From NCBI GenBank assembly GCA_035610835.1, contig CM069445.1, positions 37,090,656 through 37,154,655 on the forward strand: 64,000 nucleotides of DNA. Reading direction: 5' to 3'. The first letter of the stretch is position 1; every line of letters begins with the position of its first letter. Both the position numbers and the translations under genes were made by a program. Below the pieces are notes generated by a model, which did no database searches, was not told the origin of the DNA, and saw nothing but the letters and a program-made list of their open reading frames with translations. Below, piece after piece: positions 45,229 to 56,755 of the stretch. The DNA comes from Ophiura sarsii (lineage: Eukaryota > Echinodermata > Ophiuroidea > Amphilepidida > Ophiuridae).

Positions 45229-46376
45229 TATGTACATTTGTATTTTTCGCGTGTTTTTTAACTATCTACATGCATGCCGCTTGCAAAATGTGCACATGAA
45301 GTGCTATCTTCACTAGATAGCATACTGCATGCTGGTGCATTGGCAAGTTTTGTGTTTTTTATACTGTATGAAGTCATTGAAACTTTTTAAAAAATTAACA
45401 ATATAAGACCCATTTTGCTCAAAGGATCAGCATTTTAAGTGATGAATTACTCTGTCGACATAATGCAATTCACCCAAATCTAGTAAATGTCGATATCCGC
45501 GAACGCGCGAGCGTCTGTCACCCTTTGAGTGTTGTCAAACAGAAATTTACTAGATTTTTTGCAGTAGGCCTACTATGATGATAATTCAGGTTGAAAATTA
45601 AAAAGTTAAAGACACTTTTTATCTTATAGACCTCTATACCATGTTTTGCGTCGGAAGCTTGTAACCCCCCCCCCCCCCCCCCGCACCGTATTTCAAATAA
45701 TGTCGCATTTTCCTATTAAAAGGCGGGTTTTTGTACTGCAAAAATATGAATATTAAAGTTTTTAAGTAAAAAGAAGTCGAATGTATTCAATTTTCCTACA
45801 TCCAACTTCTTTTACCGACGAAGAGCATAGCTCTTGTTCACGAGCTCACGAGCTTCGCCTCTACTTATTCCATAGGATTTTTAAAACAATTTCTGCATAG
45901 AATATATTCTTTCCTATATTTTTGGAGGGGGAAGCAGGCCGTAACCAGGGCACGGAATTCTATTTCTCCTGGCATTCTAGGCCTAAAATAGTATAACACT
46001 AGATTTCGCGGTTCGTGGGTTGGCGGTTCTCGGGTTAGGGGTTTATGGGATGTGTATACTCTTAAAATTCAGTTATCACAGGTGCCCATAATACAGGAAC
46101 CTCATGTGCCCTTAAATCCAGGTAGGCTACCCCATGTGCATATCCATGTAATTCAGTAGGCCTACATGTGTTATTAGGCCTAGGGTTTTATTGGGATCTT
46201 AGTTCAGAGGTCTTTTAGTTTTAGAGTCAGCGAGAGGAGGGGTCTATCGTCATGATCATCTGTGCCCAGTCTTGAGAACTGTGTGTCGACATTGATTATT
46301 CCTCCGTAGGCATGACTAAACGTCATGAACGTAATATATATATGTATTTAAATCACGCATGTTTGCGCACAACCGA
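45229..46376. other. No gene seen up to the assembly gap
   Basis: Unassigned sequence with a C run at 45666-45682. The gap prevents judgement of the right side. Confidence 0.5.
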
Positions 46377-46476
46377 NNNNNNNNNNNNNNNNNNNNNNNN
46401 NNNNNNNNNNNNNNNNNNNNNNNNNNNNNNNNNNNNNNNNNNNNNNNNNNNNNNNNNNNNNNNNNNNNNNNNNNNN
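46377..46476. other. Assembly gap, 100 N
   Basis: Exactly 100 unknown bases, the usual placeholder for a gap of unknown length. The ORFs running through it are not real. Confidence 0.99.
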
Positions 46477-47099
46477 TGAACATTTTTAAATGTAAACATG
46501 TAAGGCGAATGGAAGTTGATTCAAATTTTCTTGTTGCCCTCCCGATCCAATTTTCAATTTTACCCAAACTTTTATTATTTGTGCAAACATTACATTTTCT
46601 GACAAATTTGAATACAAATTCTATTTTTAGGGGCTCTACATATCTTCCTGTTGATTTAAGGATTTTATTGGCAGTGGTGTCATGGTTTGGTTAATTAATG
46701 AAAATGTTTGCAAATAGCTTCTCAAATTTAAAATATAATTAATTTCAGACACATTTTTGACATTTTCAACAACATGATAAAAATAGTAGCAAGTATACAG
46801 CTAATAGGGGAGGATGGGGCAACTGGTCCGGTTAAGCATTCATCATGTTCATGATAGGCCTATTATAAAAGATTAAAGCTCGTGTAAATATTTATGGAAG
46901 TGCTATGAAAATATCACCCATGTACTGTTAACATATAACATATAATCAATGTTAAAAAATATCTAAAGAAAAGGCCAATTACCACTAACTGAAAACTTGG
47001 CATGGACCAGTTACTGCGCCATTACGACATCCCAAAAGCAATCATAATTATGTATTTTATATGTTATCGCTGTTTTATCATGTATTTATATGTATTTTT

Positions 47100-47200
47100 G
47101 ATGATAATATTATATGTTTTTATATTGCAAAAAAATCGCAATTTGGCCTTTGGCCACGATGTTATTTTATAATAAATTGAATTGAATTGAATTATCATTG
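47100..47200 (+). repeat. LINE 3' tail
   Basis: TTTGGCCTTTGGCCACGATG followed by TTATTTTATAATAAATTGAA and repeats of AATTG is the common 3' end of a non-LTR element; no coding part remains. Confidence 0.6.
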
Positions 47201-47550
47201 GGGCAACTGGTCCTACATATGTTCCAACGGTTGGAATACACAGAAATCAGTGAATGACCACACCCAAACTAGGCAGTATTTTCTTTACAAACACATTTCT
47301 ATAGCATTTAATTTAACGTGTAAAAGGATACGTGTCTCGTGAAACACATGGTTTTGGTTAACGTGTAGATAGCAGTAACACTAAATGGTGTATAGGCCTA
47401 CAGCAAGCGAAATTTCGACGGCTCATTTTTTGAGATAAAACGGTATGAACCTAGCCTAAATGGTTACATGGTTGTGATGATATTCAGATGCCATACATTT
47501 GTCTATATATTTAAATACCCCTTCCTATAATGATTTGATTTACTTCATCC

Positions 47551-48998
47551 CAGCCAACACGTATGCATGGGTCCCACGTGGGGATAGGTGTCAAAAAATG
47601 TCGCACCGTCCCCCAAAAATCGCACAGTCAAACAAAATCGCACAGTACCAATTTTTCGTCCCCATTTTTTAGCTTCTCCATCCCCATTTTAGCAAAAAAA
47701 ATCGCACAGTTCAAAAAAAAATCGCACAGTCCAAAAAAACCCGCACAGTAAATGTATTACATGAACAATTTATCGTCCCCATTTCTCTTCTCTTTCCCTT
47801 CTCCTTCCCCTTCTCTTTCTCCCGCTCCTTTTCCTTTCCCTTCTCTTTCTCCCTCTCCTCCCCCTTTCTCTTCTCTTTCTCCCTCTCCTTCCCCATTCTT
47901 TCTCTCTTTTCTCCCCTTCTTCTCGTCCCCATTTTCCCGCTTCGCCGTCCCCATTTTAGGTGTCCGAGGGGGGGGGGGGGGGGGTGGGGGGGGGGGGGGG
48001 GCAATCGCTCCCCCACCCCCCGCTCGCTACGCTACTGCCTTATGGGCAGCCTATATTAGGTAATTTGTAATTAAATTATTTCAACATACCCGAATAAATG
48101 GAAGAATAATTGGAAGAATAATTCAGTCATTTGGCTTTTTATTGACAATCTCCAACAAAATTGTTCATGTGTACAGTTTCGTGTGAAATGTTCTTACTTG
48201 CCATTAAATTATGAAATAGTGCATGATGTGGATCGAATCATTTATCAAAATTTAAAAATATGAAAGTCCACAGTGTTACTAAACCAATATAACCATGCTC
48301 AGTGCGCATGCGTGGAATTGCCCTGATATTACCCATGTGGGTCCCGGTCCCATGTGGTTAGCCCATATGGGACCCTGATAGGTTTACCCAAACGTAGCCC
48401 ATTATGACCCTTGTAAAACCCATATGGGACCCATGTGGTCAGCCTATGGGACCCTGATGGTTTACCAAAACATAGCCATTATGTAAAACCCATATGGGAC
48501 ACATGTGGTCAGCCTATGGGACCCTGATAGGTTTACCAAAACATAGCAAATTATGGCCCTTGTAAAATCCACATGGGACCCATGTGATCAGCCTATATGA
48601 GACCCTGATAGGTTTACCCAAACGTTGCCCATTATGGCCCTTGTAAAACCCATATGGGACCCATGTGGTCACCCTATATGGGACCTTGATCATGTTGATA
48701 GGTTTACCCAAACGTAACCCAATATGGCCCTTGTAAAACTAACATGGGCCCATGTGGTCAGCCTATGGGACCCAGATATAGGTACCCAAACGTAGCCCAT
48801 TATAGCCCTGTAAAACACACATGGGACCCATGGTCAGCCTCATATGGAACCCTGATAGGTTTACCCCCCACGGAGTCCATTATGGCCCTTGTAAAAACCC
48901 ATACGGGACCCATGTGGTCAGCCCGCACATAACCCTTGCCCTCATTAGCCCTGATTGCCCACGTAGCCCGTATGGGCCCCATGGATCTGTGTTGGCTG
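47551..48998. mobile_element. Inverted-repeat element with an internal CATATGGGACC minisatellite
   Basis: The left end CAGCCAACACGTATGCATGG and right end CCATGGATCTGTGTTGGCTG pair (first 10 bases exact). After the left end an inserted block (about 47590-48060) carries AATCGCACAGT repeats, a CTTTCTCCCTCTCC tract and two G runs. The minisatellite occupies 48330-48960. Confidence 0.7.
48330..48960 (+). repeat. Minisatellite, about eight units of 75-90 bases
   Basis: Each unit has CCCATATGGGACCCATGTGG, TCAGCCTATGGGACCCTGAT, AGGTTTACCCAAACGTAGCC and ATTATGGCCCTTGTAAAA. CCCATATGGG is itself a palindrome, so every unit can fold. The ORFs here on both strands simply translate the repeat. Confidence 0.88.
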
Positions 48999-49364
48999 TG
49001 ATATAATCAGATTTAGTACTTATGATAAACAATCTATATTTAGACATGAACATCTGCAGATGTTCATGTTACAGGCGAAGTTAGTCAATATGACAATGAT
49101 GACCCAACGGTTATTTTAATATAGGCCTACACAAAAAGCAGTGAATAAAATACATAAATCATGATGATTCGTCATTGCAAATATCTTTACAGGCACCATT
49201 CAAAATATAATAAAGATGTAATTCATATTAAATACCGAGGCTTTAATTTTAAAGCAATTTTATGTCATATCATTCAATAGCAGGAGTATTAGACCCAAAA
49301 TGCCCCAACACGTCTAAGAACTAGAAAGAATTTGAATTATTTCATAATTATTCTATTCACATTT

Positions 49365-49474
49365 CAAAATTTTAAAATTCATTTTGAAAATTAGTAGTTA
49401 GTGTCAATAAACGGCGAGTCATGTCAGTTTATTGACACTAACAACTAATTTTCAAAACGAATTTTAAAATTTTG
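49365..49474. repeat. Long near-perfect hairpin
   Basis: Arms 49365-49412 and 49427-49474 are each 48 bases and match at 46 of 48 positions, with a 14-base loop. If transcribed it would make a long double-stranded RNA stem. It could be a MITE or a source of small RNA. Confidence 0.85.
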
Positions 49475-49516
49475 ATTAAGATCGCCCCATAGGACCAGTT
49501 TCCCCATATTCCCCTA

Positions 49517-51890
49517 CTGCTTTGTATATAGCGAGGTACTTTAAATTCCGTTTGAAAACAATCGGTTCTGTTTGAAATGAACAATGAAAAGTCACCTCGG
49601 CGTTTTTATCCCTTCAAACCAATAGAGGGGCAGGGAGCTACCCCTGCCAGTTCAGGTCCCCCTATGCCCTCATTGAGTGGAACTCTATATTCCCCCCTCC
49701 CCCTCCCCCCCCCCCCCCAAAAAAAAGGGCAAGTTACGCCACTGCCCGTAGCCAGATGGTCTATGTGACATCTTCCTATATCATAACAGACATTCAATAA
49801 TCTTATAATATGAGTGTCTTTAAAAAAATCAGACGGAGTAACTTACTAGTTTGGAAACATTAACCACCGAATTAAATAGTACAAGTGGTTCATTATTGGC
49901 TCATGGCATATTCCAATCACAAGCAAACACAACTTTACACTCTTGTGTGATGTGTCCAAAATTAAATTAAAAAACAACAACAACAAAACTTCCTGCGCCA
50001 GCAAACTTTTTGTTTCTTTTGTGGTCAAACTGGACAAATATAAAATCTCCAGCCTTTGATATCTTGCCATCTTCATGGGCATTTAAAAACAAGGCTAGCA
50101 TCATTGATTACTTATATTCACATTTCTATCAAAACTTGAAGCTCGTTTGATTATGTGCAGTGCATGGCGACTGTTACCTTTATAAAGTTTTTCATTTTGT
50201 ATGCACAGGAAGATCAGATGAATACAATTATTGACTGATAATGACTAATCATAACTAGTTGACTACAATACTTATTTATGTCTATACAGCTAAAACTCCA
50301 GAGTACCAATGATGAAAACAGACTAAACAACCAATGCACTCACAGTTGATTTCTTTCAACTTGTGATTATAGTCCACTTTGAAACTTTACATACTCATGC
50401 ATAAAAGGCAAAAAAAACCAAAACAGGTTTGTCTCAGAAGGCCACACGCAGAAGTTTAACAATTGGCATTTCAGCGCATCACTTTTAAAAAAAAAGGTTT
50501 TTTTAGGTTTGTGAGATATTTTTAAAGTCTAACTGGGGCCAAAAAGTTTTGATTTTTTAGGTCATTCATGGTCACCAAATAAAGTGGCCTGTATAAAATG
50601 AAGAAAAAAGGAATGTTTGTACTACAATTCGCATAGCTTTTTTCCGGGGAAAAAACCCCACCGCATTTCGCATAGGTTTTTATTTTTCCAGTTTCCTCTT
50701 GCGGAGACAAACTTGTTTTTTATTTGCGTATTAAAAGTTGAGTGAAATACGAAAATGTTCATTCAGGTCTACTTGACCGTGACACATATCTGTTAAAATA
50801 ATATCCTGTTTCATAAAAATCTATGACATCACAGGCAAAATAATTTTTAACCTCTGCGATAGATTTTGTTGTTGTTGTTGTGCATGCAAATCTGCAAATA
50901 TATCCATGTTCACCTTTAACATGGATTGAGGTTGTGGCAAATTGGCGAGGGTTTCCATGCTTGGACTATCCAAAGACTTAATGCCTTGGACTATCGTTGT
51001 TGAAATAAACTTCCGTTACTGCAGGTGACTGATCAAGGAGTGTTGTTAATGCTTTTTTGCTTCTTTTTTGCTTCCTTCTGGTAGTTTTCTTTTTGTTTTC
51101 TTAACCCTTCTGCTTTTACCTGCTTTTGCTGGTTGAACCATAATTTTGTTTATCAGGACTTGAATCTTGAATGCAAAATAACTTAACTTTTACTTTCTTT
51201 TTCAAGAGTGAAAGTGAATTTCCTAGAGTATTTCACTCCCAGTATATTTTACAGAATTGCTGTACTAGTATGTATGAAGTACAACATATTTTGATGCTGG
51301 AATATTGTTGGCAAAACTATGTACCTATTACATAATAGTATGTAGTAGTTTTGAATGTTGTAGTAGTTTTGATTGATGATTCATTATGTGACTCTCTATT
51401 GTTTTGATGTATAGATATATTAAATGAAAGTAAAATATTGACAACATGTTTTTGTTGCAAACACATATTATATGCCTTTGTGTACACCAACATGAAATTT
51501 TTCTAGTGTGATTTCCATATGATATGACTGCATGTATGGACTGTATGCAAATCGGTGAAAAGGCGGGACGGTATATAATATTTTATTCATAACCCATATT
51601 TGTATAAAACAAGCAAGATAAAAACAAATAAAGTTTTGTGGTGGGGGCGGGGGGGGGGGGGGGGGGGGGGTCATATGGTTTTGGTAAATCACACAGGGGG
51701 GGTCATACGGTTTTTATGTGATAGGAAGGGGGGGTCATATACTTTTCTGAGGTGATTTGCCTTTGGCTCCGTCCCGGTGGAAATAATGAGCGGTCCCTTA
51801 TTGATATTTATATTGTGAAATATGTTGTGATAGGCCTAAATACTCAGCATTACCATAGACGCTGAAAAGGAAAGTGCATTGCTTCTTTTC
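49517..51890. other. No gene supported
   Basis: Mostly AT-rich sequence. C run with CCCCTCCCCC at 49695-49720, a GTTGTTGTT tract at 50870, and G runs at 51645-51672 followed by repeated GGGGGTCATA words. ORFs are short and without domains. Confidence 0.5.
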
Positions 51891-51894
51891 TTCT

Positions 51895-52252
51895 TAGGCC
51901 AAGTAAAATAATAAACGTGTTACTCGTCCCCGCCCTCACCATTTTTTTGACTGTGAAATATTTTGGTTATTTCTTCTTTAACATTGTTTCATCACATGTT
52001 GTGATAAACATGATAAAAGAGATGTTAGGAAGTGCTTGGGTATCATTTATAAACACAGTCCACACAAGATTTCCAGGCTAGGAGTAGAGCAATGAGAAAA
52101 AAACAAAATATAATGAGGGCCTCCCCGTTTTTATGATTGACGACAAACCTCCAACAATGGGAATTTAATAACAAGTTTGTGACAAATAACAAATAATAAG
52201 GGCCTCCCTTACCGAATTTTTAAAAAGTCCGGACGAGTATTACTTGGCCTAA
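51895..52252. mobile_element. Inverted-repeat element, 358 bases
   Basis: TAGGCCAAGTAA at the left and TTACTTGGCCTA at the right, followed inward by TACTCGTCC and its partner GGACGAGTA. The interior repeats ATAATGAGGGCCTCCC and ATAATAAGGGCCTCCC. Confidence 0.65.
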
Positions 52253-52769
52253 TATAATGCACCTCAGTTCTTGCTTTGTTGCGGGCTTTGTTGTTCCGTT
52301 CCCATACTAGGCCCATAACCCGCAGTCACAATCCAGGCTTCGACACAAACCACCAACACCATATTATTACAAACCCGAACCATGCCCGAACCGAGACCGT
52401 TATTTTGTCGATTTTGGTGCTCTGATTTTTAAAGATTATTTGAAACACTAATCGCGTGCAAAACTGTAATGACTTTTTTAGCTGGTACCGCGTATCTTTT
52501 GTTAAACGGTGAATAATAAATAGTCTTAACCAAGATCTTAAATTCGATTAAAAAAAATAGAGGCTAATTGAAATCATTAATTTACGGGTTTTTTCGGGCT
52601 GTAATTTTCTTCGTTAAAGGCGGCGGGTCATAGTTTTTTGATACAGAAAATAGGAGAGGGGTCATACAATTAATACCATTGTAAATTTGTAATAGGGGCG
52701 GTGTCAAAGCAAAATTGTAACTGAATTTGCACGCTTTGCAGCATACATTTTTTTGATCCGCACCTTATT

Positions 52770-53760
52770 CTGATTGTATGTTATTCCGAAGGTGTGTTAT
52801 GCGTTATTACGAATTGAACAAATGGTGTGCTATTCCGAAAGTGCATTATTCCGCATGTAGCCAAGGTGTCTTATTCCGAAGGTGTGTTATTCCGAATTAA
52901 CCTACAAGTATTTTATTCCGAAGGCATGTTATTCCGAATTGACCAACAAGTGCATTATTCCCAAGGTGCTTTATTCCGAACTGTAAAGATAGTGCGTTAT
53001 TCCGAAATAAACAAGAGGTGCGTTATTCCGAAGGTGCTTTATTCTGATTTTTATTATTTAAGTGACGCGGTTTCAAGTCAAATTAAACCCCATCCCACTT
53101 ACACAAATTTGATCACAAATCATCACAAACGTTGAATTTGTGATGATTAGTTTCCCGTCGGCCTAAACTCAAATTTTGTTGTTGTTTGATTTACTTTACG
53201 TTTTAATAGTAGTTACTTAGGCCTACCTTTCTTCCTTTTTAAAAAGAAAACAAAATGATAGATTTGGATTAACGCACCTCTTGCTCAATTCGGAATAACG
53301 CACCTTCAAAATCAGGCACCTCTTGCTCGATTCGGAATAATGCACTTGTTGTTTATTCAGAATAACGCACCTTTGGAATAACGCACTACCTGTAACACAT
53401 TCGTTGCTTAATTCGGAATAACTCATCATTTGCTCTATTCGGAATATTGCACCTTTGAAATAACACCTCTTGCTTAATTCGGAAAATGTACTTGTTGTTC
53501 AATTCGGAATAACGCATCATTTGCTCAATTTTGGAATAACACACTTTTGGAATAACGCACCATATACAGTGGCGGCATTAAAAGGGCAACGGGGAAATTA
53601 GTTAGTATTAGACCAAATTTGACAATTTTAGCGTAAAATGGCACCAAAATGTGCGCTCTTTACCCCCCTAAAAATCTTTCCCCCCTTTTGCTCCCACCCT
53701 AAATTATGAGGCTGGTGCCGCCACTGACTATATAGGTCCATTTCGGAATAACATGCCTTC
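52770..53760. repeat. Palindromic array of a GTGCGTTATTCCGAA motif
   Basis: About a dozen forward copies of TTATTCCGAA with flanking GGTGCG and AACAAG words (52780-53045), then a spacer, then about a dozen inverted copies TTCGGAATAACGCACC (53275-53575), one more at 53741. Spacing is irregular, 17-35 bases. A hAT-like MITE interrupts the right arm. Confidence 0.85.
53577..53726. mobile_element. hAT-like MITE, 150 bases, inside the palindromic array
   Basis: Ends CAGTGGCGGCA and TGCCGCCACTG. Flanks ACCATATA (53569-53576) and ACTATATA (53727-53734) are an 8-base target duplication with one difference. The array resumes after it. A related, inverted sequence lies at 60118-60460. Confidence 0.8.
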
Positions 53761-53899
53761 GGCCGGAATCACATTTTCTAATGTTTGCGCACTTAACGTA
53801 GGGCCCTACATTTCTTCTACATGTTTCAACATGGTAAAACAATGAGGGTAGCCAAATTTATTTAGCTTTCATATCAACTGTTTCCCCAATAACCTCAAT

Positions 53900-54060
53900 A
53901 CTCAGTGTCGTAATGCTAGGACATAATTCCAACTATGCGTGCATACTTGTGTGCATGCATACATTTTCAATAATTGCTTTATGTGCGTAAACCCAGAAGT
54001 GCGTACCGGCGCTTTCAAAAAATAGGGACAGCGGTCCCAAATAGGTCGTCCGTTTATATG
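53900..54060. repeat. Remnant related to the 6.9-kb MITE
   Basis: TGTGCGTAAACCCAGAAGTG and GCGTACCGGCGCTTT resemble 6960-6995. No ends recognised. Confidence 0.5.
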
Positions 54061-54899
54061 GGTAGTTTGGTTGCAATTGTACTTCATCTGTTTAAATGGA
54101 ATCAATTTTGCATATGCAGCCAATTTTACATCTTGACCTCAGATGACCTTTGACCTTGGTATGTGACCTTTGACCTCATTAGCATATGAAGGTTTCCATA
54201 TTGTATCTATGACCCAAGTTTGGTTGCAATTGGTCATTGTATGGAAAAGAAATGGACAAGACAAAAAGTGTGTACTTAATTTTACATCTTGACCTCAGAT
54301 GACCTTTGACCTTGATATGTGACCTTTGACCTTGATATGTGACCTTTGACCTCATTAACATAAAGGTTTTCATGTTGCATATATGACCAAGGTTTGGTTG
54401 CGATTGGTCATTGTATGGAAAAGAAATGGACAATACAAAAAGTGTGTACTAAATTTTACATCTTGACCTCAGATGACCTTTGACCTTGGTATGTGACCTT
54501 TGACCTCATTAACATATGAAGGTTTCCATGTTGCATCTATGCCTGAAGTTTGGTTGCAATTGGTCATTGTATGGAAAAGAAATGGACAATACAAAAAGTG
54601 TGCACTAAATTTTACATCTTGACCTCAGATGACCTTTGACCTTGGTATGTGACCTTCATTAACATATGAAGGTTTCCATGTTTTATCTATGACCGAAGTT
54701 TGGTTGCAATTGGTCATTGTATGGAAAAGAAATGGACAATATAAAAAGTGTATACTAAATTTTACATCTTGACCTCAGATGACCTTTGACCTTGGTATGT
54801 GACCTTTGACCTCATTAACATATGAAGGTTTCCATGTTGCATCTATGACCGAAGTTTGGTTGCAATTGGTCATTGTATGGAAAAGAAATCATCATCATC

Positions 54900-55767
54900 A
54901 GTTACGCATTTCGTCTTTGTTGACATGGCGCCCTCACTTATCAGTTAGTAAATGCCAGGTATATCTGTCACTGGCCAGTTCTGCTAGATTTTCTGCGTTT
55001 GTATAGTCAATATTTAGTTCTTGCAATTGTTTTTGGATCATTCTTATCCACGTCTGTTTTGGTCTACCTTGTGGTCTTTTAACACTTCTTCCTATTTCTG
55101 CTAGGGACATCTTAGCTGGGGTTTTCTCTGGGAGTCTTAGGAGATGACCAAACCAGGTCATACGCCTAGTTCTTATTAAGTTGCTCCATCTGGTTTGACT
55201 CGTTCGTTGATATAACTCCTCATTAGTTACTTTGTCTTGCCAGCTTAATTTCATCATTCTACGTAATAACGATCTCTGGAACACGTCGATTTTGTGTTCA
55301 GCTTTCTTGTCCATTGTCCATAGTTCACAATTATAAAGGAAGATGCTGGTTATGAATGCGTTAAACGTTCTTAGTTTTAAGTTCGTTGATGTTGTTCTTG
55401 AATTCATGATAAATTTCAGTTTATTGTATGCCATCATAGCCAATTGTTTCCTTCTGCAAATATCTTCATTTGTGTCCAATAAGCTGCCGAGATACTTGCA
55501 TTTCTTCCATGACTCGTTTCCGTTTCTTTTTATTGTGTATTCTTCTGTTTTGGTTTGGTTAATTTTGAGATTGCGTTTGCTGAGCTTGTCTGGTATTTCC
55601 GCTTTGATTTGTTCAATTTTATGATTGCTGTTAGCGACCCAACTGATATCATCTGCGTATTGCTGGTCTATGAGGAAATACGGATCAGTCTTCCTGCAGT
55701 AGGTATGATCTTTTAGATGAGGTGGCAGGAGATCTTCGGCTTCCGATATATTAGGTTTGGCGTATGT
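54900..55767 (-). mobile_element. RTE-like LINE, 5' truncated, with exact 9-base target duplication
   Basis: AAAAGAAAT occurs at 54891-54899 and 55768-55776, directly flanking the insertion. On the minus strand the element ends in repeats of TGATGATGATG. The insertion splits a satellite unit between GGAAAAGAAAT and GGACA. Confidence 0.9.
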
Positions 55768-55782
55768 AAAAGAAATGGACAA
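54934..55782 (-). CDS. Reverse transcriptase C-terminal part of the RTE-like LINE
   Basis: The frame of 282 codons is open; its first codons (55782-55768) are in the target, so the real coding part starts at the truncation. Y-A-D-D (residues 42-45) is the catalytic core, followed by the thumb (K-C-K-Y-L-G-S-L) and the C-terminal L-Y-N-C-E-L-W and R-R-M-T-W-F-G-H-L-L-R blocks and G-R-P-K-Q-T-W, typical of RTE-like and related LINEs. No stop or frameshift, and with the intact target duplication this suggests a recent insertion. Dead on arrival, since the N-terminal parts are missing. Confidence 0.85.
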   Translation of the reverse strand: MSISFTYAKPNISEAEDLLPPHLKDHTYCRKTDPYFLIDQQYADDISWVANSNHKIEQIKAEIPDKLSKRNLKINQTKTEEYTIKRNGNESWKKCKYLGSLLDTNEDICRRKQLAMMAYNKLKFIMNSRTTSTNLKLRTFNAFITSIFLYNCELWTMDKKAEHKIDVFQRSLLRRMMKLSWQDKVTNEELYQRTSQTRWSNLIRTRRMTWFGHLLRLPEKTPAKMSLAEIGRSVKRPQGRPKQTWIRMIQKQLQELNIDYTNAENLAELASDRYTWHLLTDK

Positions 55783-56564
55783 AACAAAAAGTGTGCACTA
55801 AATTTTACATCTTGACCTCAGATGACCTTTGACCTTGGTATGTGACCTTTGACCTCATTAACATATGAAGGTTTCCATGTTGCATCTATGACAGAAGTTT
55901 GGTTGCAATTGGTCATTGTATGGAAAAGAAATGGACAAAACAAAAAGTGTATACCAAATTGTTGTCACACACACCCCCCGACTACACACACAGACAACAC
56001 ACACGAAGGATGCTGCCATAAGGTCTCTTCTACGGACGACCTAAAAATGACTGTGTCATCAATCATGAAATTGTTATGCGCATGCTGTATACAAAACACC
56101 CTTGTATAGCTTGAATTTCGTCCATACCATTTACTATGATTAGTTGTGTGTGGATAAAAATATCACCAGCTGAGTAGGGTGATCTGGCTAGCCACTGACT
56201 AAGAGAGAAAAAAGGAAAAAGAGTTGTGTTTTTTGCCCTATGTGACCGAACTTGAATTGTTGCAACAATTATTGTTTTTCCTCCAAATTTTTAGATTTTT
56301 AAAAATAAATTTAAACTCAAGCAAGTTTTGACTTGATTTTTTTAATTTTGTGAGTGCTGCAATTATTGATTTTTTAATCAAATTCATATAAAAGTATACA
56401 TTTTTGGAAAGAAAATGAACAGAGAATCCAAATTTGGCATCAATTTTGACCATAAATTTTTGATGTGCAATTAATGTACTTTTTATATAATCACAGCTGG
56501 TCTGTAAATGTTATGATATATCAGTGCTTGATGTAATTTGCAATTGTTGGTCTTGCAATTTTTT

Positions 56565-56690
56565 ATTGATTTGCTTGTATTTTTTATTATTTTATGATGT
56601 ATCATATTGTAAAGTGCTCTGAGGGATTGTGATCCACAGTGCGCTATATAAACACTGTTTTCATTATTATTATATTATTATAAATGTAGA
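56565..56690 (+). repeat. SINE/LINE 3' tail
   Basis: TGTAAAGTGCTCTGAGGGAT, then GTGCGCTATATAAACACTG and ATTATTATT repeats: the common 3' end shared by L2/CR1-like LINEs and their SINEs. Confidence 0.7.
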
Positions 56691-56755
56691 TTTTTTGAGA
56701 AAATTGCACTTTTTGAGCCAAATTTTGTGAAAAAGCTAACATTTTTTAAAAATTG

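Larger units (their letters stand above)
46805..49516. mobile_element. Large inverted-repeat element containing other repeats
   Basis: TAGGGGAGGATGGGGCAACT (46805) and the complement of the right end TAGGGGAATATGGGGAAACT match 22 of 25 including the next bases GGTCC. The word GGGGCAACTGGTCC occurs again at about 47203. Inside lie a LINE tail, the minisatellite element 47551-48998 and a hairpin at 49365-49474. No target duplication was found. Confidence 0.6.
54124..55966 (+). repeat. Satellite of about 156-base units with DR1-type sites
   Basis: Units start TTTTACATCTTGACCTCAGA at 54124, 54280, 54454, 54610, 54760 and (after a LINE insertion) 55803. Each unit has TGACCTTTGACC one to three times, the complement of AGGTCAAAGGTCA, the DR1 consensus bound by RXR, HNF4, COUP-TF and PPAR-type receptors. 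I count 12 in this locus. Each unit ends with GGTTGCAATTGGTCATTGTA and GGAAAAGAAATGGACA. A lone unit is at 61601-61755. Confidence 0.88.

Noticed and set aside
46316..46694. ORFs on both strands across the N run
   Set aside because: They exist only because unknown bases contain no stop codons.
47711..48063. Arg/Glu-rich and Pro/Ser-rich ORFs on opposite strands
   Set aside because: Both translate one CTTTCTCCC-type low-complexity tract.
48514..49006. Overlapping ORFs rich in G-P-H-V and Y-R-L-I-T
   Set aside because: Translations of the CCCATATGGG minisatellite in different frames.
54179..56109. ORFs such as M-T-S-L-T-Y-E-G-F-H-V repeated three times
   Set aside because: Each is the same frame of the DR1 satellite unit; repetition comes from the satellite, not a gene family.
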